DNA from: a virus
DNA length: 29,823 nt
Virus record (IMG/VR): IMGVR_UViG_3300037488_000937
Coordinates: 1-29,823 of that record
Strand: one strand, 5' to 3'
The translations under genes were made by a program, and so were the position numbers. The notes below the pieces were generated by a model, which was not told where the DNA came from, did not search any database, and saw only the letters and a list, made by a program, of their open reading frames with translations. Shown here in pieces: positions 11,715 through 20,200 of this stretch (position 1 is its first letter; every line of letters starts with the position of its first letter).

Positions 11715-14045
11715 ATGCGTGTCCTAGTCAATTACGATAAAGCAGAGCAAGGATTCTTAGGAATTCTGCAATGGCACTTACGCAATAAGAACATAGAAGC
11801 CATTGCCACTTCCTCTCCTATGGATATTGGAATGTTAATGGCTAAGGCAGCAAGTATCAAAGCCAAAGCCATCCTATGCTGCAATGCTTCTACACTAAGG
11901 AACTTAGTTCCCGGCGCTGCTCCCACCTTAGACAACTATCGTGGGAGCGTTCTTCGTTATGAGTTCCCTGTTGTAGTCTGTAACTCTCTAGCCCACGTAC
12001 AGTCTGTGGATCATGGCTCATGGTTGTTAGGGAAAGATATTGACAAGCTCTTAACTTCGCACCTACCAGTAGTTCCCTTTGAGTTCGAGGTCTTAGATTC
12101 TGCTGATAAGTTCGAGGCAGCCTACAAAGATTTGGCTAAGTCAATCCTCATCGCCTACGACATAGAGACTAAAACCTTTGGCGGCACGCCAGACAAGGAG
12201 CTTAAAGATGGTACATTTCCTATCGAGACACAGATGCCAGAGGCCGGGGATACTCTTATCACTTGTGTCTCTTGGGCTTTTCTTCGTAGTGACGGCAGTA
12301 TTGGCAATTATGTCCTGCCTTTTATCGACTTTGGCGTGGATCATTGGCTCGATGATCTAAGCTACTGCGAGGCCATTCTCCTACTACGTCAAGTCAATGC
12401 CCTGCCCCAAGCCAAGGCTATGCACAATGGAATGTATGACTCGACTCACTCCATATGCTACCACGCAGAACCACTCAACTGGATCATAGATACTATGGCC
12501 CTGCAACATGCTGAGTTCTGCTCATTGCCTAAGTCCCTAGACTTCGTTGCTTCCCTGCACTTGCATGATTATATTCAGTGGAAGGATGAGGCCGAAGCCT
12601 CTAGCAAGAGCCAGGACATTAACCGCTACTGGGCTTACAACGCGAGAGATACATTCTCAACTTTACGTATTGCAATCTCCCAGCTCAAGACTCTTCCTCC
12701 TTATGCTAGGAAGAACTATGCACGTCAGTTCCCTATGGTCTATCCCTCTCTCTACTGTAACTTCGAGGGATTTCAAGTTGATATAGAAGTCCGTAATAAA
12801 CTTAGAGCCACAGCCCTAGACAAGCAGCTCCTAGCCCTCAGGCAGCTTAAGCTCTTAGTAGATGATTCCGAATTCAATCCAGGCTCGCCCAAGCAAGTAG
12901 CCTACATCATCTATGATATCTTTGGTGCTTCAGATCCTAAGATTGGTTGGCGCAAAGATCCTGCCACCAAGAAGAAAACTAAAATGCAGAGAGGCACAGA
13001 TGAAAAGAATCTCAAGGCTTGCGGAGAACAGCATCCTATCTTGCTTAGACTCACTGATGCGATCATCTCTTATAGAGAAGCACAGAAAGCAATTGGAACA
13101 TACTTTGATTTCGCTCTTAAGAACGGAAGGCTCATCTGGGCTCTTAACCCTTTCGGAACAGATACAAATAGAATGGCTTGCACATCCAGTAGCTTCTGGT
13201 GTGGAACTCAAGTTCAGAATATACCCCCATACGCAAAAGGAATGCTTGTCGCAGATACAGGATTTCTTCTCATGGAGGCAGATCAATCACAGTCTGACGC
13301 TAGAGGAACTGCTTACCTTGCTCAAGACACTAACCTCATGGCTGCTCTTGAAGACCCAGAGAAGGACTTCTATAAATCCCTTGGCACGCTCTTCTTCGGT
13401 ATTCCTTATCCAGAGGTCACTAAAGCATTCCGTAACGCAGTCCTAAAGAGAATCGTTCATGGCACTAACTTCATGATGGGCGCCGCTACTTTTATAGACA
13501 ACGCCGGTGTAGCTAATATCCTACTAGGTGCTGAAGTTCTTGGCACTAAAGTATCTCTTTCTGCTAAGCCTAAGTCTGATGAAGTCTCCTTGAAAGACTT
13601 TGCCCACTCTCTTCTTGAATCCTATCATCGCCCATTCAATAGAGTCCGGCCTTGGTATATAGAAGTAAAGAATGAGATCAGAGCCACGCATTTGCTTAAG
13701 AGTCCAAGCGGTCATACTCGCTACTTCTTCGGGGACATTGATAAGAAGTATCAGATCTTCTCGTCGGCAGTAGCGCATGGCCCGCAACATCTAACAGGAG
13801 CAGTCTTGAACTTAGGCTTCTGGAAGATATGGAAGTTGCAGAAACAATATCCAACACAGCTGAGAATGAAGGCTCAGATTCATGACTCTTCTTTACAGCA
13901 GTTCAAGGTAGAAAGAGAAGAGTTCTTTAAGCCTGAAATTCTTGACAGAATGAAGAATCCTGTTATAATTCATGGTCGCACGCTTAATATCCCAGTTGAT
14001 TATAAGCTAGGAACTGACTGGGCTACTATGGAAGAATTCAAATGA
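11715..14045 (+). CDS. Family A DNA polymerase with 3'-5' exonuclease, 776 aa
   Basis: The protein replicates phage DNA. The exonuclease domain (about 140-320) shows Exo I DIET (149-152), Exo II HNGMYDS with Asn238 and Asp242, and Exo III YNARD (308-312). The polymerase domain has motif A ADQSQSDAR (522-530), motif B around Lys578 (KRIVHGTNFMMGA) and motif C IHDSS (722-726). Length and domain order match the T7/Pol I type without the 5' nuclease. In motif A the usual Glu of SQIE is Asp; in motif B the Tyr/Phe after Lys is His, as in several phage groups, and the later Tyr is Phe; in motif C the HDE Glu is Ser. The start has AGGAAAACAC upstream. The stop overlaps the next ATG. Confidence 0.93.
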   Translation: MRVLVNYDKAEQGFLGILQWHLRNKNIEAIATSSPMDIGMLMAKAASIKAKAILCCNASTLRNLVPGAAPTLDNYRGSVLRYEFPVVVCNSLAHVQSVDHGSWLLGKDIDKLLTSHLPVVPFEFEVLDSADKFEAAYKDLAKSILIAYDIETKTFGGTPDKELKDGTFPIETQMPEAGDTLITCVSWAFLRSDGSIGNYVLPFIDFGVDHWLDDLSYCEAILLLRQVNALPQAKAMHNGMYDSTHSICYHAEPLNWIIDTMALQHAEFCSLPKSLDFVASLHLHDYIQWKDEAEASSKSQDINRYWAYNARDTFSTLRIAISQLKTLPPYARKNYARQFPMVYPSLYCNFEGFQVDIEVRNKLRATALDKQLLALRQLKLLVDDSEFNPGSPKQVAYIIYDIFGASDPKIGWRKDPATKKKTKMQRGTDEKNLKACGEQHPILLRLTDAIISYREAQKAIGTYFDFALKNGRLIWALNPFGTDTNRMACTSSSFWCGTQVQNIPPYAKGMLVADTGFLLMEADQSQSDARGTAYLAQDTNLMAALEDPEKDFYKSLGTLFFGIPYPEVTKAFRNAVLKRIVHGTNFMMGAATFIDNAGVANILLGAEVLGTKVSLSAKPKSDEVSLKDFAHSLLESYHRPFNRVRPWYIEVKNEIRATHLLKSPSGHTRYFFGDIDKKYQIFSSAVAHGPQHLTGAVLNLGFWKIWKLQKQYPTQLRMKAQIHDSSLQQFKVEREEFFKPEILDRMKNPVIIHGRTLNIPVDYKLGTDWATMEEFK

Positions 14046-14293
14046 CCTCCATTGATCTTAAGAAAGTAATAAATATAAAAACTCTTTCTATCGACGAGAC
14101 GCCTCTCACATTCGGAAAGTATAAAGGGCAGACCCCAGAACAGATAGCTGAAGAGAATCCCTCTTATCTTATCTGGGCTTACGAAAACCTAGACAATAAA
14201 CCTTGCACAAAACTCCTATATTACGCATGCCTACACGATGAAGAAGAGGAAGGTGAGGGTAGTTATCTTGATGGATATCTACGGTTCAAATAA
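14042..14293 (+). CDS. ExoX C-terminal-domain-like small protein, 83 aa
   Basis: The ATG overlaps the polymerase stop (ATGA), so the two are co-translated. Residues 22-51, with the core LTFGKYKGQTPEQIAEENP followed by a YLIWAYENL-type helix, match the short C-terminal domain that follows the DEDDh nuclease in ExoX-like exonucleases and also occurs as a free-standing protein. The last 15-20 residues are acidic then aromatic. The domain's role is not firmly known. Coupling to the polymerase suggests it may act as a processivity or docking piece. Confidence 0.7.
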   Translation: MTSIDLKKVINIKTLSIDETPLTFGKYKGQTPEQIAEENPSYLIWAYENLDNKPCTKLLYYACLHDEEEEGEGSYLDGYLRFK

Positions 14294-14311
14294 TAGCCCT
14301 GGTATATTGGC

Positions 14312-15538
14312 ATGGATTTCTTCAAAGAGTACTTTCGCTATGTAGGAGCAACAGAGTCGCCAGCTATCTATCACAGATGGACGGCGATTTCCTGCTTAGG
14401 AGCTTTACTCGGTCGCCAAGTTCATCTCCCTTTCGGCCACGGGACTATCTATCCTAACCAGTATATAATGCTGATGGGAAGTCCTGGGACTAGGAAGGGA
14501 ACTTCTATGAACATTGGAGCCAAGCTAATCAAAGCTGCTGGCTACTCCCGCTTCTGTCCAGATCGTCTCTCTAAGGAACGCTTCCTTATGGAGATGAAAC
14601 CCTACAATTCAGAGGAACTTCTCCCAGATGCCGATCTTGAAACTCTCGTTGTGGATTCTCCTAGTGAAGTCTATGTAGTAGCTGAGGAATTCACAGACTT
14701 CGTAGGCCAGGGTGGGATGGAGTTTATGACAATGCTCACTAAGCTCTGGGATAATATGTCAGTTTATACTCACCCAAAGATTCATGGGAAGAGTATCGTT
14801 GTCGATAAGCCTACTGTGAATATCTACGGCGGCAATACAGTTCAAGGCCTAGCCCTAGCTATTCCTCCCGAAGCTCTAGGGAATGGCTTCATGTCTAGAA
14901 TGATCTTTGTTTACTCTGATCCAACAAGCAAGAAGATAACCTTCCCGCCGCCTGTCAACACAGACCTCCGAGCAGACCTAGTAGAGTATCTCAGGGAAAT
15001 GCGAGACGAACTTAAGGGAGAGATGTGTTACACTGATGGCTCGAAGCTTCTCTTGGATAAGATATACAGAGGCTTCGTAGAGATAGATGATCTACGCTTC
15101 AAGCACTACACAACAAGAAGATTCACTCACTTGCTTAAGCTCTCAATAATCATAGCGGCCTCCAGGCTTTCAATGGTAATAGACGAGGAAATCGTCATCC
15201 ATGCCAACACAGTTCTAGCTGCAGCTGAGAGACGGATGCCTAAAGCACTAGGGGAATTTGGCAAGAGTAAGTATAGTGAAGTCAGTAACAGTATCATTGA
15301 CATCCTACACAAAGCAGTTAAACCACTGTCAATCAATGACATCTTTAAGAAAGTAAGTAAGGACTTAACTAAGATCACTGAACTCTCGGATATTATGAAG
15401 TCTTTAATTTACAGCGAGAAAGCTCAAGTAATAACAATCGCAGGTAAGCAAGGATACATGCCACTTCATATAGCTACTAAGGAGTGGGAATCAGATTTGA
15501 TTGACGAGAGCATACTAACAGCAGAAGAAAGGAGTTAA
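14312..15538 (+). CDS. DUF3987-like replicative helicase/primase-helicase, 408 aa
   Basis: A P-loop NTPase with Walker A GSPGTRKGTS (56-65). A Walker-B-like strand VYVVAEEF (120-127) and a following sensor-like NIYGGNT strand resemble the DUF3987 phage group. These act as replicative DNA helicases or as the helicase half of primase-helicases. No primase (Toprim or AEP) domain is visible; the N-terminus starts almost directly with the ATPase region. The C-terminal third is helical with a winged-helix-like part (LSINDIFKKVSKDLTK). The ribosome-binding site is weak. It probably loads or drives the fork with the polymerase upstream. Confidence 0.75.
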   Translation: MDFFKEYFRYVGATESPAIYHRWTAISCLGALLGRQVHLPFGHGTIYPNQYIMLMGSPGTRKGTSMNIGAKLIKAAGYSRFCPDRLSKERFLMEMKPYNSEELLPDADLETLVVDSPSEVYVVAEEFTDFVGQGGMEFMTMLTKLWDNMSVYTHPKIHGKSIVVDKPTVNIYGGNTVQGLALAIPPEALGNGFMSRMIFVYSDPTSKKITFPPPVNTDLRADLVEYLREMRDELKGEMCYTDGSKLLLDKIYRGFVEIDDLRFKHYTTRRFTHLLKLSIIIAASRLSMVIDEEIVIHANTVLAAAERRMPKALGEFGKSKYSEVSNSIIDILHKAVKPLSINDIFKKVSKDLTKITELSDIMKSLIYSEKAQVITIAGKQGYMPLHIATKEWESDLIDESILTAEERS

Positions 15539-15543
15539 AGGAA

Positions 15544-15804
15544 ATGAGCAATAGAAATTCAAAAGGAGTTCTAAGAACAGAGAACTTCAAGAGGCCAGAT
15601 CATAATGACTTCAAGGATTCCTCTGAGCTTAAGAAAGAGAGATTCTCAGGAGTACGTAATAACAGCATCAGCCATGAGTGGGAGATATGGTTAGAAGGAG
15701 AAAGGAAAGCCTTTGGCCCAGCCTCAGATGTTAATGCTTTCGCAGCAGCCTATGAAGAAGTCTTTGCATTGAAGAATGTAGAGATTGTCAGTCTTAGTTC
15801 TTAG
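15544..15804 (+). CDS. Hypothetical phage protein, 86 aa
   Basis: AAGGAG and AAGGAA lie just before the ATG. The first 40 residues are basic and polar. Residues 44-86 form a beta hairpin (HEWEIWLEGERKAFGP) followed by an Ala-rich helix and a strand (FAAAYEEVFALKNVEIVSL). This C-terminal WEIWL...AYEEV pattern occurs in small phage proteins of unknown role. It lies between the helicase and dCTP deaminase genes. A small tandem array of TTAGTTCY units covers its stop codon. Confidence 0.55.
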   Translation: MSNRNSKGVLRTENFKRPDHNDFKDSSELKKERFSGVRNNSISHEWEIWLEGERKAFGPASDVNAFAAAYEEVFALKNVEIVSLSS

Positions 15805-15834
15805 TTCCTAGTTCCTAAACCAAGGAGAAACAAA

Positions 15835-16455
15835 ATGCTCTTAAGCCATGATGAAATTGAAGACCTTCTGGACAAGGATATAGTTGAATACTCTGATCCA
15901 GAACTTATTAATTCCAGCTCCCTAGATATTCGACTCGGCCAGGATCTTCTAATTGAGCGCCCGCTTGATTGGAATGATATTCACAAAGTAAAAGGCAAGC
16001 ACTTGAACCGAGTAGTTCTTCGGGAACGTCAAGCTCTAACAATGATTCGGCATAATCTCAAGAAGGATGGCCCATTCATTCTCTTCCCAGGAGAGTTCAT
16101 CCTAGCCCACTCACATGAAGTCTTTAATTTCCCGAATGATATCAGCGCAGAGTATATGCTCAAGAGTTCTATGGCTAGGATTGGCTTGGAACATCTTAAA
16201 GCCGGCTGGTGTGATGCTGGCTGGAATGGCTCCACGCTTACGCTTGAGCTTAAGAACGTTACTAACTACCACGAGATTGTCCTGCACTACTTGGATAAGA
16301 TCGGGCAGATCAAGTTCTTCCGTCACCGTCCAGTTAAGCCTGAACATAGCTATGCTACCAAAGGGCGCTACAATGGTGACAAGAGCGTAACCGGCGCTAG
16401 AGCAATAGAAAGCGACAGGAAGGTTCTTGTAATTGATGACGACACCGAGGCGTAA
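15835..16455 (+). CDS. dCTP deaminase, 206 aa
   Basis: The enzyme deaminates dCTP to dUTP as a source of dUMP for thymidylate synthesis. The family's signatures are present: SLDIRLG (29-35), KSSMARIG with Ser111 and Arg115 (111-117), GWNGSTLTLELKN containing the catalytic Glu138, and YATKGRYNG (173-181). The numbering coincides with that of the E. coli Dcd active site (Ser111, Arg115, Glu138); Arg110 of E. coli is Lys here. The length fits the trimeric Dcd family, with a tail of about 20 acidic residues. No dUTPase or thymidylate synthase is seen in the window, so a bifunctional deaminase/dUTPase is possible. AAGGAG precedes the ATG. Confidence 0.9.
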   Translation: MLLSHDEIEDLLDKDIVEYSDPELINSSSLDIRLGQDLLIERPLDWNDIHKVKGKHLNRVVLRERQALTMIRHNLKKDGPFILFPGEFILAHSHEVFNFPNDISAEYMLKSSMARIGLEHLKAGWCDAGWNGSTLTLELKNVTNYHEIVLHYLDKIGQIKFFRHRPVKPEHSYATKGRYNGDKSVTGARAIESDRKVLVIDDDTEA

Positions 16456-16606
16456 TTATCAGCCAGAGGATAAGGTCTATTGCACTTCTTGTTCTAAGCA
16501 ATATAATTTCTCAAACTTAAAGAGAATATTTACAAGACATAGCAGTAGGTTCGTCTGTCCAACCTGTCTTACTAATAGAAAAGAAAGAAAAGGAAAACAA
16601 ACATGA
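16436..16606 (+). CDS. Small zinc-ribbon protein, 56 aa
   Basis: The frame runs from ATG 16436 to TGA 16604-16606. It overlaps the end of the deaminase gene by 20 bases and the start of the exonuclease gene by ATGA. An AGGAAGG element lies about 11 bases upstream. The product has two Cys pairs, CTSC (16-19) and CPTC (40-43), separated by a basic Phe/Asn/Arg-rich stretch, then a very basic Lys/Arg tail. This is the layout of a zinc ribbon that binds nucleic acid. Its exact fill of the 147-base gap between genes supports a real gene. Confidence 0.7.
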   Translation: MTTPRRNYQPEDKVYCTSCSKQYNFSNLKRIFTRHSSRFVCPTCLTNRKERKGKQT

Positions 16607-17124
16607 GCAAACTTGACGTAATGGTAGACCTAGAAACTTTAGGCATTCATGCAGGCTGTGTAGTTCTTACTATTGGAGCCTGTACCTTTGACCTTAGGCA
16701 CCAATTCTATGAAAGGATTTCAATCTCAGACTCTAAAGCTTTAGGCTTTGAAGAGAACATTGATACTGTTCGCTGGTGGAATAAGCAGCCATTCCATGTA
16801 AAGCAAGAAGCAATGGGTGGTACGTTGCCAGTTCTAGAAGTCCTTAACAAGTTCTCAGACTGGATGGGCGGGCTTCCAGCAGTAAGAAAGGATATTCAAA
16901 TCTGGGGTAATGGCGCCGACTTTGATCTTCCTATTTTGGCAGCCTACTATAAGAAGCTAGACCTAGAGCAACCTTGGAGTCCTTATGCTGGCCGTTGTTA
17001 CAGGACTCTCAAGACTCTTCTTCCTCATGTCACTGCTGAGGAGAAGAATAAAACGAAACATAATGCACTAGAGGATGCAATCTACCAAGCCCGTCACGCA
17101 GTTCTTCTACAACAAGTTCTCTAG
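16603..17124 (+). CDS. DEDDh 3'-5' exonuclease (DnaQ/Rv2179c-like), 173 aa
   Basis: Exo I is VDLETLG (Asp9, Glu11), Exo II is GNGADFDLPIL (Asp106 with Asp108 near), and Exo III is KHNALEDA (His153, Asp158), which defines the DEDDh type. The size and the HNALEDAIYQARH signature match the phage exonuclease group like Rv2179c (PF16473), acting on RNA or single-stranded DNA ends. AAGG is upstream, with ATGA overlap with the zinc-ribbon frame. It is the last rightward gene before the shared terminator. Roles could include primer removal, RNA turnover or proofreading. Confidence 0.85.
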   Translation: MSKLDVMVDLETLGIHAGCVVLTIGACTFDLRHQFYERISISDSKALGFEENIDTVRWWNKQPFHVKQEAMGGTLPVLEVLNKFSDWMGGLPAVRKDIQIWGNGADFDLPILAAYYKKLDLEQPWSPYAGRCYRTLKTLLPHVTAEEKNKTKHNALEDAIYQARHAVLLQQVL

Positions 17125-17165
17125 AAAAAGGGCTGAGATTTAAGATTTTAGCTGCTTTTACTATA

Positions 17166-17210
17166 AAAAAAAAGCCCCTCTTTTATTATATATTAGAGGG
17201 GCTTTTTCTT
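17166..17210. terminator. Bidirectional rho-independent terminator
   Basis: AAAAAGCCCCTC (17169-17180) pairs with GAGGGGCTTTTT (17196-17207), twelve base pairs around a 15-base AT loop, with A-run and T-run on both sides. It ends both the rightward replication operon (stop 17124) and the leftward virion operon (stop 17236). Confidence 0.92.
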
Positions 17211-17235
17211 GTAAAAGCAAAGAATCTAAATCATT

Positions 17236-20200
17236 TCATTCAAGATCGTCGATCATAACATTCAAGATATTATCCTTACCGAGCTTCTTCATAGTCGTAG
17301 CGTCACCGCTCTGACCTGCCTGCTTAATAGCATCAGAGACAGCAGCCCGCCAGCCTACACTAGAACCAGTACGCATATACCGTTCAGCTAAGTTATCAAG
17401 AACCTCTGAGTCGAGATTACCATTTCTGATATGACTCTTGAGTCTAGCAGTTACAGCCCTGCGCTTATCCCTATCCGCGGCTCCATAGACAGTGTTCATA
17501 TGTAGGGCTTCCCGTGCTTTGATTTCTTCTAGCGGCCTAGTACTCATAACACGCGAGAGTGTTGAGAGAGAGAAGAAGTTATCTAAGTTCGAGGGTTGGA
17601 TATCATCTGAAACTATGTCGCCGCGTGAAGTAATACTCCTACCAACAGCGAGTTCAGAGATTCGAGCAATTGGCCTGCTGATAGACTGAAGAGAGATAGC
17701 CTCAAGGATAGCACGGCCAGCACTCTCGTCGGCATTCCAAGCAGCAGAAGCCACCCTCTCCATTGCAGTATAAGCCTGGCCTGTCATATTCACTAGAACC
17801 AGTTGATCCACTGCAAATGGATTAGGAATCCTTGGTTGAATCTCGCCACGAGTAGTAATACCTGGCCCGAAGCTAGAAGGCAGTCCATAGAGAACTATGT
17901 CAGCCATCTTGTCCGGCATACTTCTAATAAGCCCAGTCTCCAAATCTACATTATTGTCAGAGAAGCTCTTACCAATCTGCTCGCTAACAATTTGGAAGCC
18001 AGGAAGCGAAGCCGCTCCAAAGATAGTCCCTTGTGTGAGAAGCATCTTACCAAGTGACGCCCAGTCTTTATGCTCCACTTGCCGATACATAGCCTGAGCC
18101 ATTGTAAGCATGTAGGTCTGGAACAAGCCCAGTGCAACACCGAAGGTTCCTTGGAAGAATGCTGGCCTTTGAGCCGCAGTATAGTTACCGATCGCTTCAT
18201 CCATGAAGTTCCTAGCAAAGATCATCACACCAGTATCACTGATCCCTGGATAGGCTCTCTTAGCCATATCAACTGCGGTGAAGAAAGAAGTCCTGCGAAC
18301 AAAGCTCTCACTCCAGTCAGCAGGCTTCGATAGAAGGCTAACAAGCTTGCTCTCGATACCCTTCTCAGCTAAGGTCATAAGACCTGGGTCAAGACTACGC
18401 TGATGCTCAAGAAGTTCAGTCACATTCCTCAGCTCAATGTTAAAGAGCCCACGCTCTTCAGCTAGTTTGCTCCACTTAACACTTTCAGTGGGATGGTTCA
18501 TTAGGCGCACACCATTATGCATAGTACGAGCCAGAGCGAACTTAGCTTCAGGATCAATAGCAGTTCCCATGAAAGAACTAGCCAGCTTCCTGTTCATTGC
18601 TGCGCTTGTAAGAATAGGAAGCGAGAGGGCATTGACAAGCGGCTGAGCCAGCTCGCCTACACGAAGCATGAGAGTAGCGGCAGTAGCATTGCCTAAAGCC
18701 ACTCCTCTAGGAGTTAGTCCCTCAGCTGTTCCTTTTCCTTCTAGCATATAGCGGCCTAGCCCAAAGGTCTTATCAAGAGAATCAAAAGGATTAACAATAC
18801 CCTTAGCATCCATTTCCTTGAGAATATTACTCCATTCTGCCTCACTACGGAGTTTAGCTCCTGTAAGTTTAGTAGTAAGTGGAGTTAGAAGTGGTTGGAA
18901 TACCTCTGTGATGTTTTTTAGAACCATATCTGAGCCAACTTGCAGTCGCTGTTGAAGCTCAGACCAAGGCTTATGCTCAGACAGTAACGGCTGGCCTAGG
19001 AGAATCTTCCTGACTGTTTGTCCTACATCAGCAGGCTTGCTGCCAAGCTTAGAGAGAATCCCTTTGCTCTCAGCCGCATACATCCCCTGGCTAATGTCTG
19101 AAAGATTCTTCAAGGCATTCATAGTGGAATTCATCTTGATTTCCATGATGCCTTCTACTCCGCCATGAATGTGCTCCTGATATCCTTGCAGAAGATCTTG
19201 GAATACAGAAGTATCTGTTGAAACAATAGTAGGAGTGGATGCCCCGCCGTGTTGCTTCGTCAGATCAGCTGCCTGCATAGTCAGAGAGTCATGCCGCCCA
19301 GCTAGTGTATTGTAAGGCTCCTGCATATTCTTAGTGACAATACGTTCATGAGCACGCCAATTAGCTCCGTGCTTACTCCTGAGCGCATCCTCATAACTCT
19401 TGATAGCAGTAGCCAGGAGTTCATCACTCTCAGCATAGAGCATGCTAGTAGTGTCATTAACAAGGTTATGAACATAAGCAATGCTCTTATTCCTTGGGTT
19501 GAAAGACGGCGCCCACAGGCCAATATCATTCAAGCCTTCCTTGCCCATAGCCTTGTAACGAACATTCTTCATCTCGTACATCTCACGGCCATAGTCTTGA
19601 ATCTTCTCCCACATCTGACGAAGTTCTGGGGTAGCTATCTCATACTCCTGGCCTTTGAAGAGAGCCTTCGTTGCAAACTCTTTCCCTTCCTCGGCTGCAT
19701 TCAAAGCGCCTCGGAATTCATCATCACTTAGTTTCAAGAGCGATAGGAAGTCCTGTAGCTTTACATTATTAGCAGGAACCCAGAAGGCGCCATCCTTATA
19801 AATCCTTGGCCCTTTAATAGAAGCATTGACGGCGATACTCGTATTAGCTTCAATGAGGTGTGCCTCACCCTTCTGAATGATAGAGGACATCAGCCCAGAG
19901 ATAGGCTTCTCGAAAGACTCAGTGAGTTGGTTCTTGATACGGATAGTCTCCTTACCAATATAGTTGGCAATCATACCAACAGGGCCAAGAGCTTCCATCA
20001 CTTGGTTTGTAGAGGAGAGCATAGAAGTCTTCATCTCAGAACCAGTAATTGTAGCCAGTTCGTCGTAGAGAGCCTTCTGTGAAACTTGTAAGTCTTTAGA
20101 AAGCAAGGTCTCTCCGAACTGTCTAACAATATCCGACTTTGAGGACAGAAGATAATATTCCAGAATGCTGTCAGAGCTATTGTCTAGGCCGCGCTTATTC

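Noticed and set aside
11630-11740. 37-codon upstream frame (ATG at 11630) overlapping the polymerase start
   Set aside because: Its AGGAA is only a few bases from the ATG, the ATG lies in stem P3, and the product has no clear features. The RNA structure explains this stretch better, although a coupled leader peptide is not excluded.
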